This document shows, in pieces, positions 1 to 9,043 of a DNA stretch of 64,000 nucleotides. Each line of letters opens with the position of its first letter. Position 1 is the first letter of the stretch. The translations under genes were made by a program, and so were the position numbers. Source of the DNA: Flavobacteriaceae bacterium LSUCC0859 (GTDB taxonomy: Bacteria > Bacteroidota > Bacteroidia > Flavobacteriales > Flavobacteriaceae). The stretch spans positions 394,870 to 458,869 of the forward strand of contig JAKOGP010000001.1 in NCBI GenBank assembly GCA_022239325.1, read 5' to 3'. The notes beneath the pieces were generated by a model that had not been told where the DNA came from, did not search any database, and saw only the letters and a list, made by a program, of their open reading frames with translations.

Positions 1-69
1 CAAAAAGATTTTCTCTCCTACGGTAGCAGCAATAAAGATATTTACCTAATCTTACTAGAAAATCTGTAA
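1..69 (+). CDS. 3' end of an upstream gene (partial), possibly a LUD-domain protein
   Basis: The frame is open from base 1 to a TAA at 67-69 and gives the last 22 residues of a protein ending in LILLENL. The stop codon directly touches the ATG of cdsA at 70, so the two genes are probably co-transcribed. In flavobacteria a LUD-domain (LutC/YkgG-like) gene often precedes cdsA and ends in a similar hydrophobic strand. That is the basis of the tentative identity; 22 residues are too few to prove it. Confidence 0.5.
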   Translation, partial: QKDFLSYGSSNKDIYLILLENL

Positions 70-864
70 ATGCGAGAACTTATAAGAAGGCTCCTTACGG
101 GTGTCGTGTATGTATGTACCTTGTTGGCTGCTGTATTTTTAAATTCAGATGCATTTGATTTCTTGTTTATGGCCTTTGGATTGGCCTGCATTTACGAATA
201 TAAAAGAATAACCAAACTTAGGGGTTACTATTTATTTATGGCCTATTTAGGGCTTTGGTGGAGTTTTATTTATCTCATTCAAACACCGCTTACTACCTCT
301 ATATTATTGGGAATAACACTGATAGTAAACACCATCCTTCTCATTTACTTATTGAGTGTTAAAAGGAAGAAACTCTCTAAAATGGAGCAATTCATATGCG
401 GCGTGTTTTATATTGGAGGCGGATGTATCTTCCTAACGCTCATCCCATATGCTACTCAAGACTTTGCTAAAATGCTTATTACAGGAGTGTTTGTGATTGT
501 TTGGGTGAATGACTCCTTTGCATATCTAATAGGAAAACAGTTTGGAAAATACAAACTCTACGAAGCTGTGTCTCCTAAAAAAACAATTGAAGGTGCCCTT
601 GGTGGCTTGGTTTCTAGTTTGGTAGCCACGTATTTCATCGCCAAATTTGACAGTAATTTAGATCTTAAACAGTGGCTTATACTTGCTTTAGTGGTAGTGA
701 TTTTTGGCAACCTAGGCGACTTATTAGAGTCTAAATTTAAAAGGGTGGCTGGCGTTAAAGACAGCGGTGCCATTTTACCTGGCCACGGAGGTATGCTAGA
801 TAGACTAGATAGTCTTATATTTGCAGCACCATTTGCATATTTGATTATTATTTTATTTACATAG
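70..864 (+). CDS. cdsA: phosphatidate cytidylyltransferase (CDP-diacylglycerol synthase)
   Basis: The enzyme makes CDP-diacylglycerol from phosphatidic acid and CTP in the inner membrane, the branch point for bacterial phospholipids. The 264 residues form about eight hydrophobic segments. The C-terminal CdsA signature lies at about residues 221-247 (S-x2-KR, KDSG, PGHGGMLDRLD) and holds the metal-binding Asp residues; SPKKTIEG at 168-175 is also conserved in the family. Length is normal. One base separates its stop from psd, which acts later in phosphatidylethanolamine synthesis, so the two form an operon. pssA is not in this window. Confidence 0.96.
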   Translation: MRELIRRLLTGVVYVCTLLAAVFLNSDAFDFLFMAFGLACIYEYKRITKLRGYYLFMAYLGLWWSFIYLIQTPLTTSILLGITLIVNTILLIYLLSVKRKKLSKMEQFICGVFYIGGGCIFLTLIPYATQDFAKMLITGVFVIVWVNDSFAYLIGKQFGKYKLYEAVSPKKTIEGALGGLVSSLVATYFIAKFDSNLDLKQWLILALVVVIFGNLGDLLESKFKRVAGVKDSGAILPGHGGMLDRLDSLIFAAPFAYLIIILFT

Positions 865-865
865 G

Positions 866-1531
866 ATGTTTCACAAGGAAGGATTTAAAATTATTCTGAT
901 TACCTTTTTTATCACTGGTTTCGTATGCCTTGCGGCCGATGCTTATATACCTATTCCCTGGCTCACTTACAGCTTACAAGCCATTGCTATTTTTTTCTTA
1001 ATTATAGTACTTCAATTTTTCAGAAACCCAAAAAGACCCGTTCAATTTAATCACAACCAAATCTTAGCCCCTGTAGACGGCAAAGTAGTGGTCATTGAGG
1101 AGGTGATAGAAAACGAATTCTTTAAAGACAAAAGAAAACAGATTTCTATTTTTATGTCTCCTATAAACGTACACGTAACTAGATACCCAGCAAGCGGTGT
1201 GGTTCAATATTCCAAATACCATCCAGGTAAATATTTAGTGGCCTGGCACCCTAAGTCTAGTGAAGAAAACGAGCGGACCACCGTGGTAGTGAAGACTCCG
1301 AAATTTGGAGATATCTTGTACAGACAAATTGCAGGAGCACTTGCCAGACGTATTGTGAACTACGCAAAAAAAGGAGATGCTGCCATCCAAGGTGCAGACG
1401 CTGGATTTATAAAGTTTGGGTCTAGAGTAGATCTATTTTTACCCCTAGACGCCATTGTAACTGTCCAACTGGGACAAAAAGTCGTAGGTGCTAAAACTGT
1501 CATTGCAACGCTAAATGACAGAGATGAATAG
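866..1531 (+). CDS. psd: phosphatidylserine decarboxylase proenzyme (short, PSD-B-like type)
   Basis: The enzyme decarboxylates phosphatidylserine to phosphatidylethanolamine using a pyruvoyl group formed by self-cleavage. At 221 residues it is the short class. Two hydrophobic segments at about 9-24 and 36-52 anchor it. The core has LAPVDGKVVVIE at 67-78, FMSPINVHVTRYP at 96-108 and the cleavage motif KFGS, with Ser186 the expected pyruvoyl precursor. It starts one base after cdsA and overlaps the next gene by 17 bases, so it sits in a tight lipid operon. Family knowledge supports a small C-terminal alpha chain and a larger beta chain after processing. Confidence 0.94.
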   Translation: MFHKEGFKIILITFFITGFVCLAADAYIPIPWLTYSLQAIAIFFLIIVLQFFRNPKRPVQFNHNQILAPVDGKVVVIEEVIENEFFKDKRKQISIFMSPINVHVTRYPASGVVQYSKYHPGKYLVAWHPKSSEENERTTVVVKTPKFGDILYRQIAGALARRIVNYAKKGDAAIQGADAGFIKFGSRVDLFLPLDAIVTVQLGQKVVGAKTVIATLNDRDE

Positions 1532-1784
1532 CGAAAAAATTCAACAAGCTTTTAAAGAGGCGGTTTCTAAAGTAAACGGGGTTCAAAAGGCAGTAGCAGT
1601 AGACACCAAACTCAAACTATACGCCTTGTACAAAATTGCGACCAACAACCAGCAACACCCAAGTGGGGAGGAACCCCATATTAGTGCCTTTAAGGCCAAT
1701 GCTCTTTTCCAAGCAAAGCATTTAAATGAGCTACAGGCCATGCAGCAATACATCGCTATTGTAAAAAAGGAATTAGATACTTAA
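1515..1784 (+). CDS. acyl-CoA-binding protein
   Basis: This is a small cytosolic four-helix protein expected to bind long-chain acyl-CoA and buffer it for lipid synthesis. The 89 residues show the ACBP pattern: F-x-EAV near residue 14, KLKLYALYKIATNN in the middle (the conserved K-L-x-LYALYKQAT block), and a C-terminal helix. The usual WDAW-like segment is changed to KANALFQAKHL. The start at 1515 lies inside psd; a second ATG at 1524 is equally plausible and would shorten it by three residues. Its place behind cdsA and psd fits a role in phospholipid supply. The gene ends two bases before the convergent sterol-desaturase-family gene. Confidence 0.88.
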   Translation: MTEMNSEKIQQAFKEAVSKVNGVQKAVAVDTKLKLYALYKIATNNQQHPSGEEPHISAFKANALFQAKHLNELQAMQQYIAIVKKELDT

Positions 1785-1785
1785 T

Positions 1786-3039
1786 CTATGTTTTTGTCTG
1801 GTCTCTAAACAAAGAAAGTCTAGTTAGGCCCATTACACTCAACAGAAAATAGAAAATCAAAATCCAATACCACTGTTGGAAAACAGCTGGAAGGATTTCA
1901 TATTCCTGTGCCCACAAAAACAGAACGGCTCCGAGAATCAGTCTAAAATACTCTGTATAAACGGCTAAAAACCATTGGTCCATATATAGGGAGTAACTAA
2001 AAATACTGATTCCCACAAAGGTGCCTAACAGTAACAAAATCATGCTACTCATAGACCCTATGGCAGACAAGCTTAACAACAATATAACCGAAACCCCTAT
2101 CAATTGAAAAAGGGCATAGGCTTTAAAAAGTAGAGATCCCTTTACCTCGTAGCGTTTAAAATGATAGACATCTGTAATACCTTGGATGGGATAAGCCAAA
2201 CTAACATCGGCGGGACGCCAACCCGTAGGCATAAACCATATGCGCAGCTTATCTATCCATGATTTGGTACGCCATGCGTCTTTAAAAATCTGCCAAAAAT
2301 GCATAAAATTAATGGTAAATGGGTTCCAAGTAGCCACCTGCTTTAACACACCATACTGTGGAGGATCTGTTTCCAATTCCTCTTGAAAAGTACCAAACAT
2401 CCTGTCCCATACACTAAATACCTGCCCTAGGTTTTTATCTATATATACCTTGTTAATAGCGTGGTGCACCCGGTGCTGAGACGGAGTGACAATGATGTAT
2501 TCTAGCCAGCCTAACTTACCAATATGCTCCGTGTGATACCAAAATTGTGCAAATAAATGTACAGGGGCCAATACAGCGATCACTTCATAGGGAATGCCCA
2601 AAAGAGCAGCAGGTAGCAATAGAAGAGGAAAATAACCTATTAAATTAGAAATAGACTGTCTTAGAGCACAAGCTAGGTTAAAACGCTCACTACTGTGATG
2701 GATCATATGCTGGTTCCAAAAAATATTAATTTTGTGGCTCAGTCTATGATTCCAATAACCGGCAAAGTCTACAAAAATAAATGCGGCTACCCACACCCAG
2801 CCTTCTGCATGTATAGGGGCAACTCCTAAGAAATTCTGAAGCACCGGATAAGATACCAAAACTATACCTAGACCAAGGGTGTCTTTTAATATATTAGTAA
2901 TCCCTGAACTAATGCTAGCTACGGTGTCTAAAAGACTGTAGGTCTGTTTTTTTATCCAATGCCCGTACCCTATTTCTATCAGAATAAGTACCGAAAACAA
3001 AGGAATTGCAATTAGTAAGGCATTGGCATAGGCCTCCAT
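1786..3039 (-). CDS. sterol desaturase / fatty acid hydroxylase superfamily protein
   Basis: This is a membrane di-iron oxygenase-type protein of 417 residues. The three histidine clusters of the superfamily are all present: HRLSH, then HMIHH about nine residues later, and HRVHH further on, the last in the context TPSQHRVHHAIN. Several hydrophobic segments lie at the N-terminus (about 5-25, 55-75) and a distinct four-helix region fills the last 120 residues. The substrate cannot be read from the sequence; members act on sterols, carotenoids, fatty acids or alkylglycerol ethers. It is transcribed toward the ACBP gene with a one-base gap, and valS lies 16 bases upstream on the same strand. Confidence 0.88.
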   Translation of the reverse strand: MEAYANALLIAIPLFSVLILIEIGYGHWIKKQTYSLLDTVASISSGITNILKDTLGLGIVLVSYPVLQNFLGVAPIHAEGWVWVAAFIFVDFAGYWNHRLSHKINIFWNQHMIHHSSERFNLACALRQSISNLIGYFPLLLLPAALLGIPYEVIAVLAPVHLFAQFWYHTEHIGKLGWLEYIIVTPSQHRVHHAINKVYIDKNLGQVFSVWDRMFGTFQEELETDPPQYGVLKQVATWNPFTINFMHFWQIFKDAWRTKSWIDKLRIWFMPTGWRPADVSLAYPIQGITDVYHFKRYEVKGSLLFKAYALFQLIGVSVILLLSLSAIGSMSSMILLLLGTFVGISIFSYSLYMDQWFLAVYTEYFRLILGAVLFLWAQEYEILPAVFQQWYWILIFYFLLSVMGLTRLSLFRDQTKT

Positions 3040-3055
3040 GGCAAACAGATTAAAA

Positions 3056-5692
3056 TTATCCTTTCAAATATACCAAACTTTGCTTTAGGGTTTCAATCTT
3101 AGCCAAGGCGTCTGATTGCTTCTTCTTTTCCATAGCCAAAACTTTCTCAGGTGCGTTTGAAACAAAGCGCTCATTGGCTAATTTTTTCTCTACAGACTTT
3201 AAAAACCCTTGGGTGTAGTGTAATTCATCTGTTACTTTCTTTATCTCTGCGCTCACATCAATAGCGCCAGCAATGGGCACAAAATACTCTACCGAGGCTA
3301 CCCTAAAACTCAGGGCTCCAGCTACGGGTGCTTGGGTTTGTTGTACAGGATTCAAGTTGGCCAATTTCTCCACCACAGCATTCATGGTATGTGAAGTTTC
3401 GGTCTCAGAAAACTGAAATAAATCCAACACCTCTTTGTTTGGAATTTGCTTTTCTTTTCTAATGGTTCTCACTCCTGATACAATTTGTTGTGCCGTTTCA
3501 AAATCTGAAAGGAGCGCATTATTCACCTCCTTGGCAGACTTGGGCCAGGTACTCACAATCAATGCTTCTTCTGGAGATCTAACCGCCATCTTTTGCCAAA
3601 GGTCTTCACTTAAAAAAGGCATAAAGGGATGCAGGATTTTCAGATTGTTTTCCAGTAGGTGGAGCAATTGATTTTTAGTCTCTCTGTCTACAGGCTGCTG
3701 ATAAGGAGGTTTCACCAACTCTAATAACCAAGAAGAGTAGTCGTCCCAGAGCAATTTGTAAATAGCCATCAGTGCGTCAGAAATTCTGTACTTACTAAAG
3801 TGGTCTTCAATTTCTAGAAGTGTTTTATTAAATACTTCCCTGTACCACTCTATCGCAATTTTCGCTGCCTCTGGCTGAGGAATATCTGCAACCTCCCAGG
3901 ATTGGATGAGATTAAATCCATTCCAAATTTTATTGGCGAAATTTTTACCTTGTTGGCAAAGCGCCTCGTCAAACATAAGGTCATTCCCTGCAGCTGCACT
4001 TAGTAATAGACCCACACGAACACCGTCTGCTCCATAGTCTTTTATGAGTTTTAGAGCGTCTGGTGAGTTCCCTAAAGACTTGGACATTTTTCTTCGCTGC
4101 TTATCTCTTACAAGTCCTGTGAAGTATACGTTGGTAAAGGGCTTAGTGTCCCTGTACTCGTACCCAGCAACTATCATACGGGCTACCCAAAAAAATAAAA
4201 TATCCGGTCCGGTAACTAGGTCATTGGTTGGGTAGTAATATTGAATTTCTTCATTTTCTGGCTCTAAAACACCGTTAAATACGCTCATAGGCCATAGCCA
4301 TGAAGAGAACCAAGTGTCCAGTGCGTCCTCGTCTTGTTTAAGGTCTGCAAGGCTGAGGTTTTTATTTCCAGACTTTTCCTGTGCCAAACTCAGAGCCTTT
4401 TCTGCAGTTTCTGCAACCACAAAGTCTTCTTTGGTGGGGCCGTAATAGAAAGCAGGTATTTGCTGCCCCCACCAAAGCTGTCTAGATATGTTCCAGTCCC
4501 TTATATTCTCCATCCAATGTCTGTAGGTATTCTCAAACTTTTTTGGAAATAAATGTATCTCTTGGTCTTCTAAAACTGCTTTTAAAGCGGGTTTTGCCAG
4601 CTCTTCCATCTTCAAAAACCACTGATCGGAAAGTCTGGGCTCTATGACTGCTTTGGTCCTTTCTGAGGTACCCACTTTGTTTAAGTGTGGCTCCGTTTTT
4701 ATGAGGAAACCTCCAAGATCTAAATCTTTGGCTACTTGCTTTCTAGCCTCAAATCTATCCAAACCTTCATATTGTAGGGCATTGGCATTTAGGCTTGCAT
4801 TGGCATTAAAAATATCTATGATTTCTAAACCGTGTTTTTCTCCAAGGGCCTTGTCATTCACATCATGGGCTGGAGTTACCTTGAGACATCCGGTTCCAAA
4901 TTCCATGTCTACGTAAGGATCTAACACTATTGGAATTTCTCTGCCACAGATGGGAACAATGGCTTTTTTACCGTGAAGGTGTGTGAATCTTTCGTCTTCT
5001 GGGTGAATACAGATTGCGGTGTCTCCAAAAATAGTTTCTGGCCTTGTAGTCGCAATGGTCAAGGTGGCGTCTGTACCTGAGATCGCATAAGAAATATAGT
5101 ATAATAGGCCTTGTCTTTCCTCGTAAATTACCTCTTCATCTGAAAGGGTTGTCAAAGCCTCAGGGTCCCAGTTCACCATTCTGTTCCCCCGGTAAATAAG
5201 GCCTTTATTGTAAAGATCTACAAAGACTTTAATTACGGATTCTGACATTTTTGGGTCCATGGTAAAAGCGGTTCTGTCCCAATCACAGGAACAACCTAAC
5301 TTTTTTAGCTGCTCTAAAATGACACCGCCATACTTATTTTTCCAGGCCCAAGCATGCTCTAAAAATTCCTCTCTACTCAGGTCTTGTTTAGCTATACCCT
5401 GCTCTTTTAGTTTGGCTACTACTTTGGCTTCTGTAGCAATAGAGGCGTGATCTGTTCCAGGTACCCAACAGGCATTGTAGCCCTGTAATCTGGCCTTTCT
5501 GATGAGCACGTCTTGTATGGTGTTATTTAGCATATGCCCCATATGAAGCACTCCGGTAACATTTGGTGGGGGTATCACAATGGTATAGGGTGTTCTGTGA
5601 TCGGGTGTAGACGCAAAAAAGTTATGGTCCATCCAATAAGTATACCACTGAGCTTCTATTTCTGAGGGGCTGTATTTTGTCATTTTTTCCAT
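3056..5692 (-). CDS. valS: valine--tRNA ligase
   Basis: A class I aminoacyl-tRNA synthetase charging tRNA-Val. The protein has 878 residues, normal for the family. The HIGH motif appears as HMGH at 50-53 within PPPNVTGVLHMGHML, and the KMSKS loop is at about 535-539 (RRKMSKSLGN). The editing (CP1) domain lies between them with TTRPETIFGDTA. An anticodon-binding domain follows, and a C-terminal coiled coil ends the protein. A second ATG three codons in (5683) gives MTKYSPSEIE, closer to the usual N-terminus, so the true start may be either. A possible -7 box (TATTTTTG, minus strand, 5734-5741) lies upstream in the region shared with the divergent DUF1573 gene. Confidence 0.97.
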   Translation of the reverse strand: MEKMTKYSPSEIEAQWYTYWMDHNFFASTPDHRTPYTIVIPPPNVTGVLHMGHMLNNTIQDVLIRKARLQGYNACWVPGTDHASIATEAKVVAKLKEQGIAKQDLSREEFLEHAWAWKNKYGGVILEQLKKLGCSCDWDRTAFTMDPKMSESVIKVFVDLYNKGLIYRGNRMVNWDPEALTTLSDEEVIYEERQGLLYYISYAISGTDATLTIATTRPETIFGDTAICIHPEDERFTHLHGKKAIVPICGREIPIVLDPYVDMEFGTGCLKVTPAHDVNDKALGEKHGLEIIDIFNANASLNANALQYEGLDRFEARKQVAKDLDLGGFLIKTEPHLNKVGTSERTKAVIEPRLSDQWFLKMEELAKPALKAVLEDQEIHLFPKKFENTYRHWMENIRDWNISRQLWWGQQIPAFYYGPTKEDFVVAETAEKALSLAQEKSGNKNLSLADLKQDEDALDTWFSSWLWPMSVFNGVLEPENEEIQYYYPTNDLVTGPDILFFWVARMIVAGYEYRDTKPFTNVYFTGLVRDKQRRKMSKSLGNSPDALKLIKDYGADGVRVGLLLSAAAGNDLMFDEALCQQGKNFANKIWNGFNLIQSWEVADIPQPEAAKIAIEWYREVFNKTLLEIEDHFSKYRISDALMAIYKLLWDDYSSWLLELVKPPYQQPVDRETKNQLLHLLENNLKILHPFMPFLSEDLWQKMAVRSPEEALIVSTWPKSAKEVNNALLSDFETAQQIVSGVRTIRKEKQIPNKEVLDLFQFSETETSHTMNAVVEKLANLNPVQQTQAPVAGALSFRVASVEYFVPIAGAIDVSAEIKKVTDELHYTQGFLKSVEKKLANERFVSNAPEKVLAMEKKKQSDALAKIETLKQSLVYLKG

Positions 5693-5769
5693 GGGTCCCT
5701 TTGTAGTTGTATTTTAAGCGAAATCGCAAACCACAAAAATAAGTAACCGCTGGCTCTCTTGAAAGAATT

Positions 5770-5800
5770 TTGCTGCTTGTTATCAAAAGAATTATATTTG
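5770..5800 (+). promoter_or_regulatory. Bacteroidota-type promoter for the DUF1573 gene
   Basis: TTG at 5770-5772 and TATATTTG at 5793-5800 are separated by 20 bases. This matches the TTG-N17-23-TAnnTTTG consensus known for Bacteroidota primary sigma factor promoters. The box ends 24 bases before the ATG at 5825. Confidence 0.7.
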
Positions 5801-5824
5801 ATATAAAGATTGACACCAACAAGG

Positions 5825-6205
5825 ATGAAAAAAATATACTTATTACTCTGTTTGGGCCTGTTTTCGAGCCTGGTTTTTGCTCAAGAAAAAACAGCCAAAA
5901 TTGAATTTAAATCTGAAATCATAGATTACGGCAATGTGGCATATCTAAGCGACGGAATTAGGGTTTTTGAATTCACCAATACCGGAAACGCGCCACTCAT
6001 TATCACTCAGGTGAGCTCTAGCTGTGGCTGTACCATTCCAAAAAAACCTGAAGCTCCCATTTTACCTGGGAAAACTGGGGAAATTCAAGTGAAATACGAC
6101 ACCAGTAGGGTAGGCCCTATTAGAAAAGCAGTGACGGTTAATTCTAATGCAGACACCCCCACCAAGGTGCTCACTATTAAAGGGAATGTAAAAAATCCTG
6201 AATAA
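5825..6205 (+). CDS. DUF1573 domain-containing periplasmic protein
   Basis: This is a small exported protein with a Lys-rich start and hydrophobic signal peptide (MKKIYLLLCLGLFSSLVFAQ, cleavage after Ala-Gln expected). It continues as one immunoglobulin-like DUF1573 domain with the hallmark SSSCGCTIPKKPEAPI and ILPGKTGEIQVKYD. I chose the ATG at 5825 because it begins the signal peptide; an upstream in-frame TTG at 5810 would add five charged residues. The function of DUF1573 is not known; such proteins are abundant and envelope-located in Bacteroidota. A promoter lies just upstream, divergent from valS. Confidence 0.88.
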   Translation: MKKIYLLLCLGLFSSLVFAQEKTAKIEFKSEIIDYGNVAYLSDGIRVFEFTNTGNAPLIITQVSSSCGCTIPKKPEAPILPGKTGEIQVKYDTSRVGPIRKAVTVNSNADTPTKVLTIKGNVKNPE

Positions 6206-6262
6206 GTAGCTACCGAGCCTTAATTAATGACGCAAGATTCCTAATTTTGCAAAAAAAACTGA

Positions 6263-7453
6263 ATGCCAGCACTATCTAAGAAAGGGCTTTCTATGCCCGA
6301 ATCTCCCATCAGAAAATTGGTTCCATTTGCAGAAAAAGCAAAATCTAACGGAATCCGTGTCATACACCTCAATATTGGACAGCCAGATATTCCTACTCCA
6401 GAAATAGCCCTTCAAGCTATTAAAAATCAAGATCTTAAAGTTTTAGCTTACAGCAGAACGGAAGGCTCTGATAGCTACCGAGAAAAACTTGCTGCTTATT
6501 ATAAGAAGCACGAAGTTCTGCTAACAAAAGAAGATATTATAGTGACCACTGGAGGCTCTGAAGCCCTGTCTTTTGCTATGGCAACAGTAGCAGACTCTGG
6601 AGATGAAATTATCATTCCAGAACCTTTTTACGCCAACTACAACGGATTTGCTACCGCTAATGACATAAAAGTGGTACCCATTGCGTCTCGTATTGAAGAA
6701 AATTTTGCCCTACCCCCTATACCAGAATTTGAAAAGCTTATAAACGAAAAAACAAAAGCCATCCTGATTTGTAATCCAGGCAATCCCACTGGCTATTTAT
6801 ACACCTTAAAAGAATTAGAGAAATTGGCCACATTGGCACGCAAACACAATATCTTTTTAATTGCAGACGAGGTATACCGAGAATTTACTTACGGAGAAAA
6901 CAAACATCACTCCATAGGGAGTTTAGAGGGAATGGAACCATATGCTATTATCATAGACTCCGTGTCTAAAAGATACAGCATGTGCGGGGCCAGAATAGGC
7001 TGCTTAGTTTCTAAAAATAGAGACTTTATGGAAACTGCTATAAAATTTGCCCAGGCCAGACTTTCTCCTCCTACCTACGCTCAAATTGCTGCAGAGGCCG
7101 CACTAGACACGCCTGATAGCTATTTCAAAGAAGTGAACACACAATACGAGCACAGAAGAAACGTTCTCATAGAAGGTCTAAAAGCAATCCCTGGCGTAAA
7201 AGTAGCCCATCCTAATGGGGCTTTTTATTGTGTGGTAGCCCTGCCGGTGAAAAATGCAGATCACTTTGCCCAATGGCTTTTAGAGTCTTTTAGTCATGAA
7301 GGAGAAACGGTGATGGTTGCCCCAGCTGCTGGCTTTTATGCCTCAGAAGGACTTGGAACAAACGAGATTAGAATTGCCTATGTTTTAGAACAAAAAGAGC
7401 TTGTAAAGGCCGTGCATATACTTAAAAAAGCACTGGAGACCTACCCCAATTAA
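6263..7453 (+). CDS. pyridoxal-phosphate-dependent aminotransferase, class I/II
   Basis: A fold-type I aminotransferase of 396 residues. The PLP-binding lysine is in SVSKRYSMCGARIGC, the substrate carboxylate-binding Arg in NEIRIAY near the C-terminus, and the Asn/Pro segment is CNPGNPTGYLYT. It belongs to the AspC/AlaC-like group; whether it uses aspartate, alanine, aromatic or other amino acids cannot be read from sequence. A -7-like box (TAATTTTG, 6242-6249) lies 13 bases before the ATG without a clear upstream TTG. The stop codon overlaps the murB start by one base (TAATG). Confidence 0.9.
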   Translation: MPALSKKGLSMPESPIRKLVPFAEKAKSNGIRVIHLNIGQPDIPTPEIALQAIKNQDLKVLAYSRTEGSDSYREKLAAYYKKHEVLLTKEDIIVTTGGSEALSFAMATVADSGDEIIIPEPFYANYNGFATANDIKVVPIASRIEENFALPPIPEFEKLINEKTKAILICNPGNPTGYLYTLKELEKLATLARKHNIFLIADEVYREFTYGENKHHSIGSLEGMEPYAIIIDSVSKRYSMCGARIGCLVSKNRDFMETAIKFAQARLSPPTYAQIAAEAALDTPDSYFKEVNTQYEHRRNVLIEGLKAIPGVKVAHPNGAFYCVVALPVKNADHFAQWLLESFSHEGETVMVAPAAGFYASEGLGTNEIRIAYVLEQKELVKAVHILKKALETYPN

Positions 7454-8487
7454 TGGAGATCCAAGAAAACATATCCCTAGCCCCTTTTAACAGTTTTGGC
7501 ATAGATGTAAAGGCACGATTTTACACAAAGATCCATACCGTTGAGGAACTTACAGAAGTATGTAGAGCCAAAAAAAAATGGCCATTATTTATTTTAGGAG
7601 GGGGCAGTAATATGCTTTTGACAAAGGACATAGACGCCCACGTTATTCACCTTAGAAACAAAGGTATTAGTGTGGTTCAAGACACAGATAGCTATAGTAT
7701 AGTAGAGGTTGCTGGAGGTGAAAACTGGCATGAGTTGGTCCTGTGGAGCATTGAAAACAACTTGAGTGGTATTGAAAATTTGGCACTTATTCCTGGCTCA
7801 GTGGGAGCTGCTCCTATTCAAAATATTGGCGCTTATGGCGTAGAACTAAAAGATAGCTTTGTAAGCTGTAAAGTGTTTGATCTGAGTAGCAACCAAGAAA
7901 AGGTCTTCTCCAAAGAAGCCTGTGAGTTTGCGTATAGAAGTTCCATTTTTAAAACATCGGCCAAAGGCCAATATATGATCTGGAGTATACAACTCAAGCT
8001 CTTTAAACCACCACATACCTTAAAAACTCAGTACGGAGATCTTAGCAAAACCATAGAGGCACTTTACCCCAATACCCCCAATTTTGGACTCTCTGAATTG
8101 GCTCATGCGGTTATTCACATTAGGTCTTTAAAATTACCCGACCCAAAAAAACTTGGAAACTCAGGTAGTTTTTTTAAAAATCCAATTTTAGATAAAAAAT
8201 CTTTTGAGGCTTTTATTTTGGCCTGGCCAGAGGCTCCATTTTATGAGTTGGGAGGGGACCAATACAAAGTTCCTGCTGGTTGGCTCATTGAAAAGACTGG
8301 CTTAAAAGGCCGTAGAGAAGGTGCTGTTGGAGTCCACAGCAAACAAGCCTTAGTGCTAGTAAATTATGGTGGTGGCAGCGGCCAAGAGGTCATTTCCCTT
8401 GCCAAAAAAGTAATGGATAAGGTATTTAAAAAATTTCATATTACTTTAGAACCTGAGGTGAATATCATCCCTGAGCAACAACTTTAA
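7453..8487 (+). CDS. murB: UDP-N-acetylmuramate dehydrogenase
   Basis: An FAD enzyme reducing UDP-GlcNAc-enolpyruvate to UDP-MurNAc with NADPH in the cytosol, for peptidoglycan synthesis. It has 344 residues and resembles the E. coli type I form. Visible marks are the FAD-binding LGGGSNML, IPGSVGAAPIQNIGAYG, the proton-donor Ser in GNSGSFFKNP, and the C-terminal EPEVNII with the catalytic Glu. It starts inside the stop codon of the aminotransferase gene, so translation of the two is probably coupled. Confidence 0.97.
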   Translation: MEIQENISLAPFNSFGIDVKARFYTKIHTVEELTEVCRAKKKWPLFILGGGSNMLLTKDIDAHVIHLRNKGISVVQDTDSYSIVEVAGGENWHELVLWSIENNLSGIENLALIPGSVGAAPIQNIGAYGVELKDSFVSCKVFDLSSNQEKVFSKEACEFAYRSSIFKTSAKGQYMIWSIQLKLFKPPHTLKTQYGDLSKTIEALYPNTPNFGLSELAHAVIHIRSLKLPDPKKLGNSGSFFKNPILDKKSFEAFILAWPEAPFYELGGDQYKVPAGWLIEKTGLKGRREGAVGVHSKQALVLVNYGGGSGQEVISLAKKVMDKVFKKFHITLEPEVNIIPEQQL

Positions 8488-8507
8488 TCTGAGTAGTTTA
8501 AAAGGCC

Positions 8508-9041
8508 ATGGAAGAAGGAATAGCGTCTAAAATAATCCCCTTATTGCACGACCATGATCAAAAAGCTATGGATCTAATCTACAGAAACTACTCTGAGGTG
8601 TTATACGGAATTAGTTTTCAAATCCTAAAAAATGAAGGCGCTGCAGAAGACGCACTCCAAGAGAGTTTTGTTAAAATTTGGACATACAGCAAGCGATATG
8701 ACCCCAAAAAAGCAAGTCTGTTTACTTGGATGCTCAGAATTGTTAGAAACACAGCCATTGATCACTACAGAAAGGCCCAAAAAACCAAACCCAGAGAGAT
8801 CCAAATTAATGAGGAAAGCGTATCTATAAAGGATAACAGCTATAACGCAGACCATATGGATGTGGGAGAAAAAATGGAGGAACTGGCCCATAAAAACAAA
8901 GAAGTTATAGACGCGATCTTTTTTCTCGGAATGACACAAAGAGAGGCCAGCGACTATTTAAATATCCCATTGGGAACTGTAAAATCTAGACTTAGAATTG
9001 GGCTCAAACTTCTTGGAGCTGTGTATCAAGTAAAAAAATAA
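8508..9041 (+). CDS. ECF-type RNA polymerase sigma factor (SigK-like)
   Basis: A 177-residue group 4 sigma factor with region 2 (NYSEVLYGISFQIL, EDALQESFVKIWTYS) and region 4 (GMTQREASDYLNIPLGTVKSRLR), the DNA-recognition helix-turn-helix. It is followed after two bases by an anti-sigma factor with an RskA-like periplasmic domain, the usual partner arrangement, so activity is probably controlled by sequestration at the membrane. The signal and target promoters are not visible. Confidence 0.92.
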   Translation: MEEGIASKIIPLLHDHDQKAMDLIYRNYSEVLYGISFQILKNEGAAEDALQESFVKIWTYSKRYDPKKASLFTWMLRIVRNTAIDHYRKAQKTKPREIQINEESVSIKDNSYNADHMDVGEKMEELAHKNKEVIDAIFFLGMTQREASDYLNIPLGTVKSRLRIGLKLLGAVYQVKK

Positions 9042-9043
9042 AC